This document shows, one piece after another, positions 62,914 to 64,000 of a DNA stretch of 64,000 nucleotides. The stretch lies in contig NZ_JABCNG010000005.1 of NCBI RefSeq assembly GCF_012932495.1, positions 429,247-493,246 on the forward strand, read 5' to 3'. Made by a program: the position numbers and the translations under genes. Source of the stretch: Novosphingobium sp. SG919. GTDB taxonomy: Bacteria; Pseudomonadota; Alphaproteobacteria; Sphingomonadales; Sphingomonadaceae. Every line of letters starts with the position of its first letter. Position 1 is the stretch's first letter. The notes beneath the pieces are model-generated. The model did no database searches, was not told the DNA's origin, and worked only from the letters and a program-made list of their open reading frames with translations.

Positions 62914-63729
62914 ATGAGCGAAAAGTACAAATCCCTTATAAAGGGCCATCTCCACGACCTGCGCACCAGTGCCGCGTTCGCGAAGAGCAACGGCTTGTAT
63001 TTGTTGCTGGAATATGTCGTCAACGAGACCTTATCCGGACGCGGCGACACTCTCAAAGAGCTTGTGATCGGGGATGCCCTCTACGGCCGATCTTCCCCCT
63101 ACGATCCCAAGATCGACTCGGCTGTACGCGTGGAAGCCCGCCGGCTCAGGCGAAAGCTGAACGAACATTATCAGGGCCCCGGCAAGCGGGATGCCGTGCG
63201 GGTGACCCTTCCGACCGGCGGCTATGTCCCCTCCTTCGAAATCCTTTCCGCGTTCGCACGACCCGAAGCTGCCAATGAAGTCGATGAGGTAGTGAAGGGC
63301 CGGACGGTCGATCTTGCGGTCATGCCGTTCCGCGCCTTGTCTGGGTGCGAACGTCAGGACAGGTTCGCCGATGGCCTGACAGACCAGCTCATATTCGCGC
63401 TGAGCAAGCGTTCGAGGCTCAAACTCGCGCCGCGAATGATGGTCTTTCAGTATAAGGACCGGCCATACACCGTGCCTGAAGCGGTTCGGGATATGGGAGC
63501 CCGGGCGATGCTGTACGGCACATGCCGATCGGTCGGGGACCGGACGAGGGTCACCGTCGAGACATGCGATGAACAAGGCTTCGTGACCTGGTCCACGCAG
63601 ATAGACCAGGTGACCTCGGACGACCTCGCCCTCCAGGATATCCTGTCCGGCGCGATTATTTCCCGGATGCCGTCCTGGCTTCTCGGTACAATCATCCGTG
63701 ATCGACCGCTCGTTGCGGTCGTATCCTGA
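62914..63729 (+). CDS. TolB-like/CadC-like sensor regulator
   Basis: 271 residues from ATG at 62914, with GGAGG five bases upstream. An N-terminal domain (about 10-105) with LLLEYVVNETLSGRGDTLKE, VRVEARRLRRKLNEHY and GGYVPSF is a family often found ahead of TolB-like or adenylate-cyclase proteins. A FlgO/TolB-like domain (AVMPFRALS, RFADGLTDQLIFALSK, RDMGARAMLYGTCR) follows. No membrane helix, unlike most relatives. Second regulator beside the AfsR-like gene. Confidence 0.75.
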   Translation: MSEKYKSLIKGHLHDLRTSAAFAKSNGLYLLLEYVVNETLSGRGDTLKELVIGDALYGRSSPYDPKIDSAVRVEARRLRRKLNEHYQGPGKRDAVRVTLPTGGYVPSFEILSAFARPEAANEVDEVVKGRTVDLAVMPFRALSGCERQDRFADGLTDQLIFALSKRSRLKLAPRMMVFQYKDRPYTVPEAVRDMGARAMLYGTCRSVGDRTRVTVETCDEQGFVTWSTQIDQVTSDDLALQDILSGAIISRMPSWLLGTIIRDRPLVAVVS

Positions 63730-64000
63730 GTAATGACCTGCTCGCCGATCGAACACATGTCTTTGGACGATCGAGCCACTCTCTTCCAGCAATGGCCGGC
63801 CGCCCAGGGCGAGAGGATGCAGGCGACCGGCGCGTTGCATCACCGGCTTGTGAGGCGGGCGCAGCACCAGCCGGCGGTCAACCGATGTGTCCGGCGATTT
63901 ATACTAAGGTGCAATGATCAGAACCCATTTGCCCATTGGCGCATCCCGATGGACATGATCCGCCATGGCTGATCGACGAGCTTGTTCCATGCGAAGCAGC
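63730..64000. other. Window end, no gene recognised
   Basis: About 270 bases with no recognised coding sequence or repeat. Confidence 0.5.

Overview
The window is high-GC, densely packed bacterial DNA. Protein signatures, such as a TonB receptor beside a CDF exporter, an ImuB-type DnaE2 remnant, and F-type transfer genes of the kind carried on sphingomonad integrative elements and plasmids, point to an alphaproteobacterium, most likely a member of the Sphingomonadaceae. This assignment is inference from gene content, and no rRNA or tRNA was seen. Most of the window reads as accessory DNA.

Layout. Bases 1-6,955: the end of an F-type conjugation operon (traF, a second thioredoxin-fold gene, traH, traG), closed by an oppositely oriented small membrane protein that could be an entry-exclusion factor. 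Bases 7,127-19,978: a run of small candidate defence or stress cassettes. These are a Phd/VapC toxin-antitoxin pair with a palindromic operator, a nucleotidyltransferase-HEPN fusion, a MerR-like/N6-methylase/unknown operon, a FlbD-like/SPOR-like/metallopeptidase operon, an alpha/beta-hydrolase/caspase/unknown operon, and an AraC regulator. Bases 20,239-27,861: an ECF sigma factor, a decayed duplicate of an FNR+DUF2147 pair, a receptor-like DNA-binding Ser/Thr kinase, and small envelope proteins including a cold-shock domain fused to membrane helices.

Bases 28,420-45,933 are the main discovery: a 17.5-kb mobile element inserted into the 3' end of dnaE2. It has 82-bp terminal inverted repeats (79/82 identical), a 5-bp GATCC target duplication, and a recombinase-in-trio (RIT) set at its right end. 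Its cargo is a MerR-controlled CDF exporter plus TonB receptor, a cusCBAF copper/silver efflux operon, and a six-gene arsenic operon. Joining the two dnaE2 pieces across the element restores the reading frame exactly. The terminal repeat itself encodes a stop-terminated SRDFR tail that resembles the natural DnaE2 end (ARDFR).

Bases 46,272-52,721: membrane and outer-membrane proteins, the intact FNR+DUF2147 pair that matches the decayed copy, and an OmpA-type protein. Bases 52,728-59,678: one long leftward operon with a catalase-like protein, an unknown protein, a DyP peroxidase, and a complete tripartite EmrAB-type drug efflux system. It diverges from an AfsR-like ATPase regulator, which is followed by a TolB-like wHTH-type protein.
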